DNA of 64,000 nt from Paenibacillus sediminis (GTDB lineage: Bacteria > Bacillota > Bacilli > Paenibacillales > Paenibacillaceae), in NCBI RefSeq assembly GCF_017873765.1, contig NZ_JAGGKP010000004.1, positions 173,034 through 237,033 on the forward strand, given 5' to 3'. Every line of letters starts with the position of its first letter. Within the stretch, counting starts at the first letter, position 1. Below the pieces are notes generated by a model. It did no database searches. It was not told where the DNA came from and saw only the letters and a list, made by a program, of their open reading frames with translations. Both the position numbers and the translations under genes were made by a program. Shown here one piece after another: positions 9,361-17,756 of this stretch.

Positions 9361-10353
9361 TCATGAACGTGGTTTCACAGCTCCGACGACAGGGTGTGGC
9401 ACATACGGTTCCTCAAGTGATGCGATTTCTTCCGGAGTCAACTTAACAGACAGTGCAGGTACCGCTTCTTCGAGCTGGAACAAACTCGTCACTCCAATGA
9501 TAGGTGATGTTACGATCTCCTTTTGCAACATCCAGGCTAGCGCGATTTGAACGCGGGGAACGCCGCGCAGCGCCGCGATAGCCGCAACCCGTTCTGCGAT
9601 CGGGCGGTCGGCCGTCATCATCGCATCATACTTCGACTTCTGTGCTTGATCGGTTTCGAATCGAGGAGTCGTTTCTCCTGGATCGCGCAGCAACCTTCCG
9701 GATGCCAGCGGGCTATACGGAATTACGCCAATCTTCTCTTCTTTGCAGAGCGGGAGCATCTCCCGTTCCTCTTCGCGGTACTGTAGGTTGTAATGGTTCT
9801 GCATCGATACGAACCGGGTCAAGCCGTGTATCTCCGCAACATGCAGAGCTTTGAGGAATTGCCAAGCGAACATCGCGGAAGCACCTATGTATCTCGCTTT
9901 TCCTGCCTTCACCACATCATGCAAAGCTTCCATTGTTTCTTCAATTGGCGTATCGTAGTCCCAGCGGTGTATTTGGTACAGATCCACATAATCCGTCCCG
10001 AGTCGCTTCAAGCTTTTATCGATTTCACTCAAGATGGCCTTGCGGGAAAGCCCGGCTCCGTTAGGTCCTTGATGCATACGGAAATGAACCTTCGTCGCTA
10101 TGACGATCTCGTCCCGATTCGCGTAATCCTTCAAAGCCCTGCCTACAATTTCCTCACTCGCGCCCGTCGAATATACGTTGGCTGTATCGAAAAAATTGAT
10201 GCCGAGATCAAGAGCTTTTTTGATGATAGGACGACTGCGTTCCTCGTCGAGAATCCAGGGATGCGTCCACCGGCTCGCATCGCCAAAACTCATGCAGCCA
10301 AGACAAAGCCTAGATACGTCCATCCCGGTATTTCCCAATTTCACGTATTCCAT
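9361..10353 (-). CDS. aldo/keto reductase (long paralogue 3)
   Basis: A 330-residue copy of the same family as 3060-4034 and 6784-7764. It opens EYVKLGNTGMDVSRLCLG, has catalytic FFDTANVY, ATKV and YQIHRWDY, and ends in PHPVVGAVKPRS. The start at 10353 fits the paralogues and places AAAGGA nine bases upstream; two in-frame ATGs further up overlap the ribosome-binding site. It is more GC-rich by eye and more diverged than the other two, so it may be the oldest copy. Substrate unknown. Confidence 0.9.
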   Translation of the reverse strand: MEYVKLGNTGMDVSRLCLGCMSFGDASRWTHPWILDEERSRPIIKKALDLGINFFDTANVYSTGASEEIVGRALKDYANRDEIVIATKVHFRMHQGPNGAGLSRKAILSEIDKSLKRLGTDYVDLYQIHRWDYDTPIEETMEALHDVVKAGKARYIGASAMFAWQFLKALHVAEIHGLTRFVSMQNHYNLQYREEEREMLPLCKEEKIGVIPYSPLASGRLLRDPGETTPRFETDQAQKSKYDAMMTADRPIAERVAAIAALRGVPRVQIALAWMLQKEIVTSPIIGVTSLFQLEEAVPALSVKLTPEEIASLEEPYVPHPVVGAVKPRS

Positions 10354-10484
10354 TTCCATCTTTCCTTTCATGATTTTGTGTCCATAGATATGGCGATATT
10401 ATCCCATATGGAGTTAACTCCAAGTCAAGCATCGATTTCGGAAAAATGCTAACACTGCGAAAGCGTCCATTTTGGTCAATAAAT

Positions 10485-11030
10485 TTATAAGTTTCTTTCC
10501 AATAGCACTCCTACTTGTTCTGCCATGACTTGTGGTGGATAAGGCATTCCATTTAGAATCCACCATTCTACTACCCCTACGTAAGCCATTCCGAAAAATT
10601 GAACAACTATGTCTTTGTTCAAATTCGAATTTTTACCCTTTGTTATGTCTTTGTCATTTTCGCCTTCTTCGATAAGCGTTTCAAGCAGTCGAGTACGAAA
10701 AGAAGGGGCTCCTTTACCCTTTAACATCGTTAAATAAAATGAATAATTACACTGAAAATATTCAAAACATATCTGAGTCCCTTCAATAAAGTCCATTTCT
10801 GATGTCGATTTATAAATCTCTTTTAGTTGGTTAAGATGGTTTGTTATTAGTTTATCTAGCAGGTCGAACTTATCGCCGTAATGAACGTAGATGGTCCCCC
10901 TGGTAACGTTTGCCCGATCAGCAATGTCCTGAATGGAAATATCATCAAAGTCCTTCTCAGACATCAATTCAATCACAGCCTTAATTATTGCTTCTTTACT
11001 TTTGACTATTCGTCGGTCTACTCTCGACAT
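10485..11030 (-). CDS. TetR/AcrR family transcriptional regulator (paralogue 3)
   Basis: A 181-residue regulator starting MSRVDRRIVKSKEA, with HTH residues DISIQDIADRANVTRGTIYV and the same VGVVEWWILNGMPYPP C-terminal segment as the two other TetR proteins here. It is divergent from the short aldo-keto reductase at 11217. The shared intergenic region has tandem CATAC/GTATG palindromes unlike the TTGATTAATCAA operators of its paralogues, which suggests its DNA specificity has changed. It likely represses the 11217-13881 operon. Confidence 0.87.
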   Translation of the reverse strand: MSRVDRRIVKSKEAIIKAVIELMSEKDFDDISIQDIADRANVTRGTIYVHYGDKFDLLDKLITNHLNQLKEIYKSTSEMDFIEGTQICFEYFQCNYSFYLTMLKGKGAPSFRTRLLETLIEEGENDKDITKGKNSNLNKDIVVQFFGMAYVGVVEWWILNGMPYPPQVMAEQVGVLLERNL

Positions 11031-11139
11031 AATTGCATCACCAAATCCCCCTAAAAATTGAACACTTATCTACACAGTTGTTCGTTAACGTGCAGAAGCA
11101 ATTTAATTGACCATTGCAGCACGCCTATATTTATAATAA

Positions 11140-11171
11140 CATACAGTCGTAAGATAACATACGGTTGTATG
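11140..11171. promoter_or_regulatory. tandem operator palindromes between TetR 3 and aldo-keto reductase
   Basis: CATACAGTCGTAAG (11140-11153) and CATACGGTTGTATG (11158-11171), 18 bp apart and each with CATAC/GTATG-like arms. This is the likely binding site for the divergent TetR protein. Confidence 0.55.
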
Positions 11172-11186
11172 ATAAAATGGGCATAA

Positions 11187-12068
<882 letters not shown>

Positions 12069-12130
12069 TAGAAGGATTTTATCTTTAACCTACATCCCCA
12101 CCTTCCAATTTAACCATCAGGAGGAAAAAC

Positions 12131-12595
12131 ATGAACCAAACAAACGATATCGCAGAGAGAATTAACGAATTAGAAAACGTAAGGGCTCTTAGGGAGCTTG
12201 TTGATAATTTTTCCATACTTGCGGATAAGAAAGAAGTCTGGAGGCAAACAGAGCTATTTACAAAAGATGCTACAGTGGATTCATATGTAAACGGTGAGTT
12301 GACTTCAAGTTTAAAGGGGACGCAAGAAATAGGAACTGCTTTTGAAGCCTTCCTATCAAATTTCGAAATCGTTTATCATATCAATGGTCAACATGTCGTA
12401 TCGATTAACGGTAATAAAGCGCAAGGGACACTTTATTGCCGGGTAGACCTAATTAATTCAGTGAATGGCAAAAAAATCAATAACACTTCGGCAGTTTCGT
12501 ATAAAGATGAATATGTCTTCGAAAACGGAAAGTGGTTGATTGCTAAAAGAACATCAACATTTGTGTGGCAAGATAGAAAAGAAATAAACCAGTAG
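12131..12595 (+). CDS. NTF2-like / SnoaL-like protein
   Basis: A 154-residue protein with an NTF2-like profile: an N-terminal helix (ERINELENVRALRELVDNF), DKKEVWRQTELFTKDATVD, a loop, the paired strands HVVSINGNKAQGTLYCRVDL and a final FENGKWLIAKRTSTFVW. The closest description is the SnoaL_4 / nuclear transport factor 2 family. CAGGAGG precedes the ATG. It is 62 bp after the aldo-keto reductase and 68 bp before the efflux pump, likely one operon. A ligand or substrate is not readable. Confidence 0.7.
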   Translation: MNQTNDIAERINELENVRALRELVDNFSILADKKEVWRQTELFTKDATVDSYVNGELTSSLKGTQEIGTAFEAFLSNFEIVYHINGQHVVSINGNKAQGTLYCRVDLINSVNGKKINNTSAVSYKDEYVFENGKWLIAKRTSTFVWQDRKEINQ

Positions 12596-12663
12596 TTAGT
12601 TTCATGCCAACAAAAACTTGGAGTGTGTTTTTGTTTAATTAAAATTTCAAAGAGGAGTTATAA

Positions 12664-13881
12664 ATGAGTCACAAAGTTAATAATCATCCTGTAAGATTTG
12701 CTCTTTTGTTAGCAGTATTTTGTGCATTGGGACCATTTACTGTTGACATGTATCTTTCATCATTTCCACAAATCATGAAGTTTTTTGAAACAAACGCATC
12801 CATGGTTCAAGCAAGTTTGACATCTGCCCTGTTAGGATTAAGCTTAGGTCAAATAATAATTGGTCCCTTAAGCGATGTACATGGCAGACGTAAACCGTTA
12901 CTATTTTCGATGATATTGTTTTTCATTTCCTCTATCGGTTGTGCTTTTTCTCCAAATGTTGAAGTGTTTATTGCGCTGCGTTTTACACAAGGATTTTCGG
13001 CTTCTGCAGGACTTGTTATCGCTCGTGCAATGGTACGTGATGTTTATAATGGGGTTGAATTAACAAAGTTTTTTGCACTTCTTACGACAATAACCAGTGT
13101 TACCCCATTAATTTCGCCCCTTTTAGGGAGTTCTATTATATCCTTTACCTCATGGGTTGGTGTTTTTATTCTTACAGGCATAGTAGGAATATACTTAACA
13201 ATAATGACTATTTGGAGAATGAAGGAAACATTACCTGTAGAGCAGCGTGTTTCAAGTAATTTTAAGGAGTTATTGGAGAACTATAAAAGCTTGCTTCGGA
13301 GTGGAACATTTATAGGTTATGGTCTTGCATCTGGCTTTTTATTTGCAGGCTGTTTCGCTTATATTTCAGGAAGTCCTTTTATTTATCAAAAGATTTATGG
13401 TATATCTCCTCAAATATTTTCTATATTATTCGCTTTGAATGGAATTAGTTTAATGATAGGAGCTCAGTTAGTAAAACGTCTGGCAGGACGAATTTCTTCA
13501 CATAATATATTTCTAATTGGTCTGTTATCTTCGTTTATTTTTAGTCTTGCGGTTCTTGTCGTAGTTTTTTCTCACGGACCATTAGCCGCGTTAGTTATTG
13601 CGCTATTTTCATCCAATATATCATTAGGGATTGTTGGACCGATTTCTTTTACATTAGCAATAGAGTCACAAGGTCACATTGCTGGAAGTGCTTCCGCACT
13701 GTTTGGTATCTTGCCATTTTTATTAGGTTCTGTTGCATCTCCGCTTGTAGGATTGGCTGGTGAATACTCTGCCATACCATTAGGACTGATTATTTTTATC
13801 ACAAGCTTACTAGCTATTTTGGTCAATGTATTCCTAATTAAGAACGGTAAACCTGCTTCTCTATCTGAAGAAATCAAATAA
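12664..13881 (+). CDS. Bcr/CflA family drug-resistance MFS efflux transporter
   Basis: A 405-residue inner-membrane protein with about 12 predicted transmembrane helices. The first helix has FCALGPFTVDMYLSSFPQI and the loop between helices 2 and 3 has GPLSDVHGRRKP, the MFS A motif in its Bcr/CflA form. A further motif is RFTQGFSASAGLVIARAMVRD. These proteins export chloramphenicol, bicyclomycin and other small compounds by proton antiport. The gene ends the TetR-controlled operon from 11217, suggesting export of a compound that the reductase also handles. Confidence 0.88.
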   Translation: MSHKVNNHPVRFALLLAVFCALGPFTVDMYLSSFPQIMKFFETNASMVQASLTSALLGLSLGQIIIGPLSDVHGRRKPLLFSMILFFISSIGCAFSPNVEVFIALRFTQGFSASAGLVIARAMVRDVYNGVELTKFFALLTTITSVTPLISPLLGSSIISFTSWVGVFILTGIVGIYLTIMTIWRMKETLPVEQRVSSNFKELLENYKSLLRSGTFIGYGLASGFLFAGCFAYISGSPFIYQKIYGISPQIFSILFALNGISLMIGAQLVKRLAGRISSHNIFLIGLLSSFIFSLAVLVVVFSHGPLAALVIALFSSNISLGIVGPISFTLAIESQGHIAGSASALFGILPFLLGSVASPLVGLAGEYSAIPLGLIIFITSLLAILVNVFLIKNGKPASLSEEIK

Positions 13882-13946
13882 TCCTTCCTTAACGCTCTGA
13901 TGGCGAATTGCATTATGTCGATAATTAAACAATATATACTCCAGTA

Positions 13947-13982
13947 AAAGAGGCTCCAACTGATTCGGAGCCTCCTTTGTTT
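13947..13982 (+). terminator. terminator after efflux pump gene
   Basis: GAGGCTCC...GGAGCCTC stem followed by CTTTGTTTT. From here to 14206 I see no gene. Confidence 0.8.
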
Positions 13983-14206
13983 TCCACGCTAAACTACCCG
14001 ATAGTTTAATAAAAAGGACCATCCCTTCGCCTTCGCTTGGGCTACGTCCTCCGCTAGATATTCCATTTCCAATGAACTTTTAAAGAACGTACGCGAGTAA
14101 CATGTAATGCTTAAAAAGAAATTATTAGCACTAAGGAAAGACTTTATTTTTCAGTTATTATATATTGCTTTAAGATGAGCCTTATCTTAATTTAAGCACT
14201 GAACAA

Positions 14207-14335
14207 TTAAATTGATCTTAAATTTATTTTCACTCGTATAAACTCAATTATTTCGTTCTTGTCATAATCATCAAGCTTTCTAAAAACTTCAATCAGCCTT
14301 TTTTCTAATTCATCTTCATATGTCGCTCCATCTTC
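14207..14335 (-). pseudogene. remnant of a small protein cut by Tn7-like end D
   Basis: The minus-strand frame ending at 14207 encodes a credible protein tail (LEKRLIEVFRKLDDYDKNEI, then IEFIRVKINL) that looks like the C-terminus of a small regulator. Continuing upstream past 14335 the frame enters the D left-end repeats and becomes low-complexity (GKGGGGAGE). The likely reading is a gene truncated by an insertion at 14336. The parent family is not identified. Confidence 0.4.
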
Positions 14336-14531
14336 TGTCCTCAAATTAAAATAACGTTCCCCCGCTCCTCCTCCCCCTTTTCCCCTCAATCGCTTCTCCC
14401 TCTAAGGCTCACGCCCCCTTAACCCTTAACTCTACGATCTCTTAAAGAATAATAACGTTCCTGCCTTTCTCCCGCTTTTTCCTCATTTATGTACCAATTT
14501 TGCACTGATTTTGAAATAAAAATAATGTTCC
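14336..14531 (+). mobile_element. left-end-like array of a Tn7-like element (D)
   Basis: TGT at 14336 is followed by three similar sites ending GTTCC: AAATTAAAATAACGTTCC (14343-14360), AAGAATAATAACGTTCC (14445-14461) and AAATAAAAATAATGTTCC (14514-14531). Spacings of 101 and 70 bp match the left ends of A (about 103/69) and C (96/68). No matching right end was found. The 14532-14652 stretch holds an imperfect long hairpin (AAGGCAAAGTAGA...TCTACTCTGCCTT). Confidence 0.45.
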
Positions 14532-14652
14532 AGAGTAGATATAAGGTTTAAGGCAAAGTAGAGGTAAGGTTTTAGGTGTAAGAGATCTCTTTTCCCTTTC
14601 TTTTCCTTTACCCTTAATTTCTACTCTGCCTTGTTGTATCTTGCTATTTCAC

Positions 14653-15122
14653 TGTGCCTCGCAATTAAAGTCGTCTCGCCCATGTCACCTTTCCCCATCC
14701 ACTCTCATCCTTACAGCCACAAGGCTTCTCCGCCTCTTTACACCATATACCAAAAATTACCAATGTAATTATAGTCGTCATAGGGTTCTGGGAAAAACAG
14801 GGATTACGACGTGAAAAAACGGGGTCAAAAAAGCAATTAAAGTCGAACTAAGAGCAGGGGGAAAGGCAGGGAAACAGATTCGGGATAGTGCAAAAGATAA
14901 TCGGAGGAAATGATCGAGAAAAAACAGGAGAAAAACGTTTGAATCCTTTGTACCACAAGGATTTTCTTCTTCTCCCCTCCCAATAAATCCTCTCCCCTGA
15001 TTTAAGAAAAGAGCCGAGGAAAAACAGGAGTGAATACCTGAATTTCGCTCGGCTCGTCACATGACTTTTTAGTCTTTAACACGACTTTTTAGGCTTTGAG
15101 ATGACTTTGATTGGTTTTTACA
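14653..15122 (+). mobile_element. miniature Tn7-like element A (470 bp, no genes)
   Basis: The left end TGTGCCTCGCAATTAAAGTC and right end (minus strand) TGTAAAAACCAATCAAAGTC place the CAAT(T/C)AAAGTC site at the same distance from TGT. Left sites at 14662, 14766 and 14834 are widely spaced; right sites on the minus strand at 15100-15113, 15081-15093 and 15061-15074 are 20 bp apart. That asymmetry is typical of Tn7 ends. Flanks TTCAC and ACAAT do not match, so no target duplication is seen. There is no credible coding frame inside. Confidence 0.6.
15005..15055 (-). terminator. terminator inside right end of mini-element A
   Basis: Minus-strand stem GAGCCGAG...CTCGGCTC followed by TTTTCTT, just inside the right-end sites. 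It is oriented to stop transcripts coming from the glmS side. Confidence 0.65.
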
Positions 15123-15128
15123 ACAATC

Positions 15129-15611
15129 TGTATGAGAATAAAAAACCCTGTCATTTCCCCCTTCACTCACCCAACACGCCGCCAGCTCAATTAGAACAAG
15201 GCTTGAGAGGCATTTTTGAGTACCATATGGTGATAATAATGCTTGTCCTTTTTCATGTGAAAAATCGGGTAAAAGCAGGGTAAATTGTGAACAAAACGAG
15301 ATAATAATGTTTGTCGTTTTATAGGGTCAAGTTTGAGGCAATGTAGGATGAAATAATCAGGTTGAAGCTTGAGGAGAAGCCCGAACATCCCCTACCCCTC
15401 AAGTCTTCAATCTCCTTGCTACGCCTGTATTTTCCTCATTAAATTATTCGCCCAATCCCCTACTATTCCTTCTCTTTCGTCATAATGAAAAAGGATCGGA
15501 GATCCATCGGGAAAACCCAACGGATTTCCAATCCTTGGTGAGTTTGAGGACAATGTTTTGCGATTCAAGACAATGTTTTGCTCATTGCCCAAAGTTTTTT
15601 ATGCTTCAACA
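15129..15611 (+). mobile_element. miniature Tn7-like element C (483 bp, no genes)
   Basis: Left end TGTATGAGAATAAAAAAC (15129) and right end, minus strand, TGTTGAAGCATAAAAAAC (from 15611) align without gaps. Left sites are GAATAAAAAACCCTGTC (15136), GATAATAATGCTTGTCC (15232) and GATAATAATGTTTGTCG (15300); right sites are two GACAATGTTTTGC repeats (15549, 15569). The left flank CAATC (15124-15128) equals the right flank once element B and one CACAA are removed (15612-15614 joined to 52805-52806). So C inserted at attTn7 before B. No coding frame is seen. Confidence 0.72.
15487..15536 (-). terminator. strong terminator inside right end of mini-element C
   Basis: A nearly perfect 21-bp stem, AAGGATTGG...CCGATCCTT on the minus strand, with loop TTTT and a following TTTTTC. 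It sits just inside the right-end repeats and faces transcripts from glmS. It could also have been the ancestral glmS terminator. Confidence 0.8.
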
Positions 15612-15614
15612 CAA
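15610..15614. repeat. 5-bp target-site duplication CACAA, left copy
   Basis: CACAA directly before the B terminus TGATTC; an exact copy lies at 52800-52804. Confidence 0.8.
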
Positions 15615-15766
15615 TGATTCATTACAATAAAGTATTGTTCCCATATCCATTGATAACACTGACTTTTTTTGAATGTCTTTTATCTTTTAAATTACAATAA
15701 AGTATTGTTCTAACCGGCAATTGATTACCAAATTGTTATATACACAATTACAATAAAGTAATGTTT
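15615..15766 (+). repeat. left end of element B with three TnsB-site-like repeats
   Basis: ACAATAAAGTATTGTTC at 15624-15640 and 15694-15710, and ACAATAAAGTAATGTTT at 15750-15766, all in the same orientation. The 15767-16010 stretch beyond has no gene. Confidence 0.8.
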
Positions 15767-16010
15767 TCAGGGATGGTGATGTTACTTGCTTTTTTATTGT
15801 ATGTCCTTTCACCTTTAGGTTCATTCCAACCTTAATCGAAATTCCGCTGCTTTCGGGTAGGATAGAAAATTATCAAGTAGATCGTATTTAGTGGTACTTT
15901 AATTTGCACCTTACCAATGATAACTTTGCTTTATTATTCTTTTTCAATATACTCCTTGCAGTTATCACAAAGTCCGTCTGTGGATTGATTTATTATTGAG
16001 TCGCACCTTA

Positions 16011-17756
16011 TCATTCACCAACTGGATTTGAATGCCCACAATGTAGACATTTCCCTTGCTCATATTTTTCATCGTTTTCAATTGATAAAAATATTGTAAA
16101 TTGATGACATGACTCACATGCATATTCAGCCACTTCATCTTCATCGACTTCCGGCATATGTTCTTCTAGAAGCGTTTCAATGTATTCCTTAAGTTCTACT
16201 AGTTCTACAACAGAGAGATCATCGATTGTAACGGGCATGTAGTTGGTTTGATCTTCATTGTACTCTGCTTCGCCATTTGTGTAACTAATTCTAAATCTCT
16301 TCTGAAGATCAACATCATTATAGATGATGTTGAATTTAACATAGCTACTTGCTCCTTCTGAATCATCAATAAATGGCTCCGACATGACTTTTAAATTATT
16401 TTGACCAACTAAATAATCGATACGAAACACTTCAGAATCTTCTGTCAAAAGTGGTTCATTATATGTGATTTCTAGATCAGCTCTGTAATATAACTGTTCT
16501 TTTAGCTCATCGAAGATATTAGTGATGTGCTCTTGAAATAATTCAATTATCGAATCGCGTTGGCGAATATTAACTCCAGCTTCTTCCTCAATAAGACTTT
16601 TATAATCTAGTTCTCTTTGGAATGACTCAGCCTCATTCATTTGTTCCAGCTCATCGAGAAACTGGGACATTTCAGTTTCAAGATAAGCTGAGAATCTATC
16701 TTCAGCCTCAGTGATTATTTTAAATAATTGACTCATGCTGGTTTTAAATTTTTCATATAATTTATTATCAATCAACTTGTTATGTGCAACGTGATTCCTA
16801 TCAGTATTGAATTCTCCCCATCGACCTTCAAATTGGCGAAAATCACAGGAAAACCAATTTGAAAAATAGTCCTCCCAAAAATCCTTATCGACTTCTAATT
16901 GATTAGTCAAGAGTGAAGATAGCTTCGTTTGAAAGTGAGCTACTGCTCCTTCGTTATAAATGATATTATTCATGATATATTGGAACTGCTTTAAGTGTTC
17001 CTTCTCTTCTCTACTTAATGCAAGAACCTGCCTTGCGTCAGTAAACGGGTCCTCCAATTCGATTGAATGACCTCGAAATATGTTTTCTTCTTTGACTTTA
17101 TAAGTTTTGAATCCCAAGATTTTGACTAAATCCCCTGTATCAATTGACATTAAGTTTGTATGAATATTTTCAAAGCTCGGCGCCCGCCGTTTGTATGGAT
17201 CATTCCTTTGATTATATTTTTTAGTGAGATCAATAGGCATATACGTTTCCCACCAATCACCACCTAAGTTAAAGAATAATACAGTATTAATTAGCCGCCT
17301 CAACGAGTTTTCAACCGAGTGAATATCTTTATACAGACTGTCAGCAAATGCTTCTGATTGACGATCCTCTAGCCAAACACACTGTTCCCAGTCCGTTATC
17401 ACTAAATCTTTTAGCTTTATTTTTAAATCATGCAGGTCTAGATCAAGTTCATTCTTTTTTACCATTGAAATATCAATTTTTAGTTGGAATGTGCCGTGAG
17501 TCATTATGTATGTAAATTGTATTATGTATTCTTTTTTGTTAATTTCCATGCTTGCTTTTCTAGTGCGGTCTTTGTTTAAATAAAACTCAAAATCTGAAGT
17601 AATAAAATCACTTTTAACCTTTTCCATTAGATCATTTGTATATTCAGTAAAATTAAAACTCTTGTGTTTGCTGTTGATCATTACAAATCTAATCACGCCC
17701 TCGCACTCCTTATGATGTTTTATTGAGTTACTTATCTCAGTAACCTTTGTTCCCAT
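16011..17756 (-). CDS. HEPN-motif protein with C-terminal zinc ribbon, third gene of Gabija-like operon
   Basis: A 581-residue protein, not recognised as a named family. Residues about 320-325 read RNHVAH, the R-x4-H active-site motif of HEPN ribonucleases, and an upstream VENSLRRLIN (about 148-157) fits the ExxLR helix of HEPN folds. The C-terminus has two CxxC pairs (CESC and CLHC, about 550-575), probably a zinc ribbon. Its ATG overlaps the helicase gene by 25 bp, so the two are translationally coupled. The inference is a toxin or effector RNase of the defence module. Zinc and RNase activity are motif-based only. Confidence 0.6.
   Translation of the reverse strand: MGTKVTEISNSIKHHKECEGVIRFVMINSKHKSFNFTEYTNDLMEKVKSDFITSDFEFYLNKDRTRKASMEINKKEYIIQFTYIMTHGTFQLKIDISMVKKNELDLDLHDLKIKLKDLVITDWEQCVWLEDRQSEAFADSLYKDIHSVENSLRRLINTVLFFNLGGDWWETYMPIDLTKKYNQRNDPYKRRAPSFENIHTNLMSIDTGDLVKILGFKTYKVKEENIFRGHSIELEDPFTDARQVLALSREEKEHLKQFQYIMNNIIYNEGAVAHFQTKLSSLLTNQLEVDKDFWEDYFSNWFSCDFRQFEGRWGEFNTDRNHVAHNKLIDNKLYEKFKTSMSQLFKIITEAEDRFSAYLETEMSQFLDELEQMNEAESFQRELDYKSLIEEEAGVNIRQRDSIIELFQEHITNIFDELKEQLYYRADLEITYNEPLLTEDSEVFRIDYLVGQNNLKVMSEPFIDDSEGASSYVKFNIIYNDVDLQKRFRISYTNGEAEYNEDQTNYMPVTIDDLSVVELVELKEYIETLLEEHMPEVDEDEVAEYACESCHQFTIFLSIENDEKYEQGKCLHCGHSNPVGE

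Noticed and set aside
15487..15536. Native glmS terminator displaced by element B
   Set aside because: Possible, but the hairpin falls inside element C, whose ends and duplication are well supported, and A and B have terminators at the same relative place. Listed as C's terminator.
13881..15610. Several 60-70-residue open frames in the Tn7-end region
   Set aside because: They are low-complexity, cross the end repeats, have no ribosome-binding sites and resemble no protein, apart from the tail at 14207.
14300..15620. CRISPR array suspected from recurring short motifs
   Set aside because: The motifs are about 14-17 bp, irregularly spaced and in both orientations, with no constant repeat-spacer length and no cas gene. 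They fit TnsB-type end sites.
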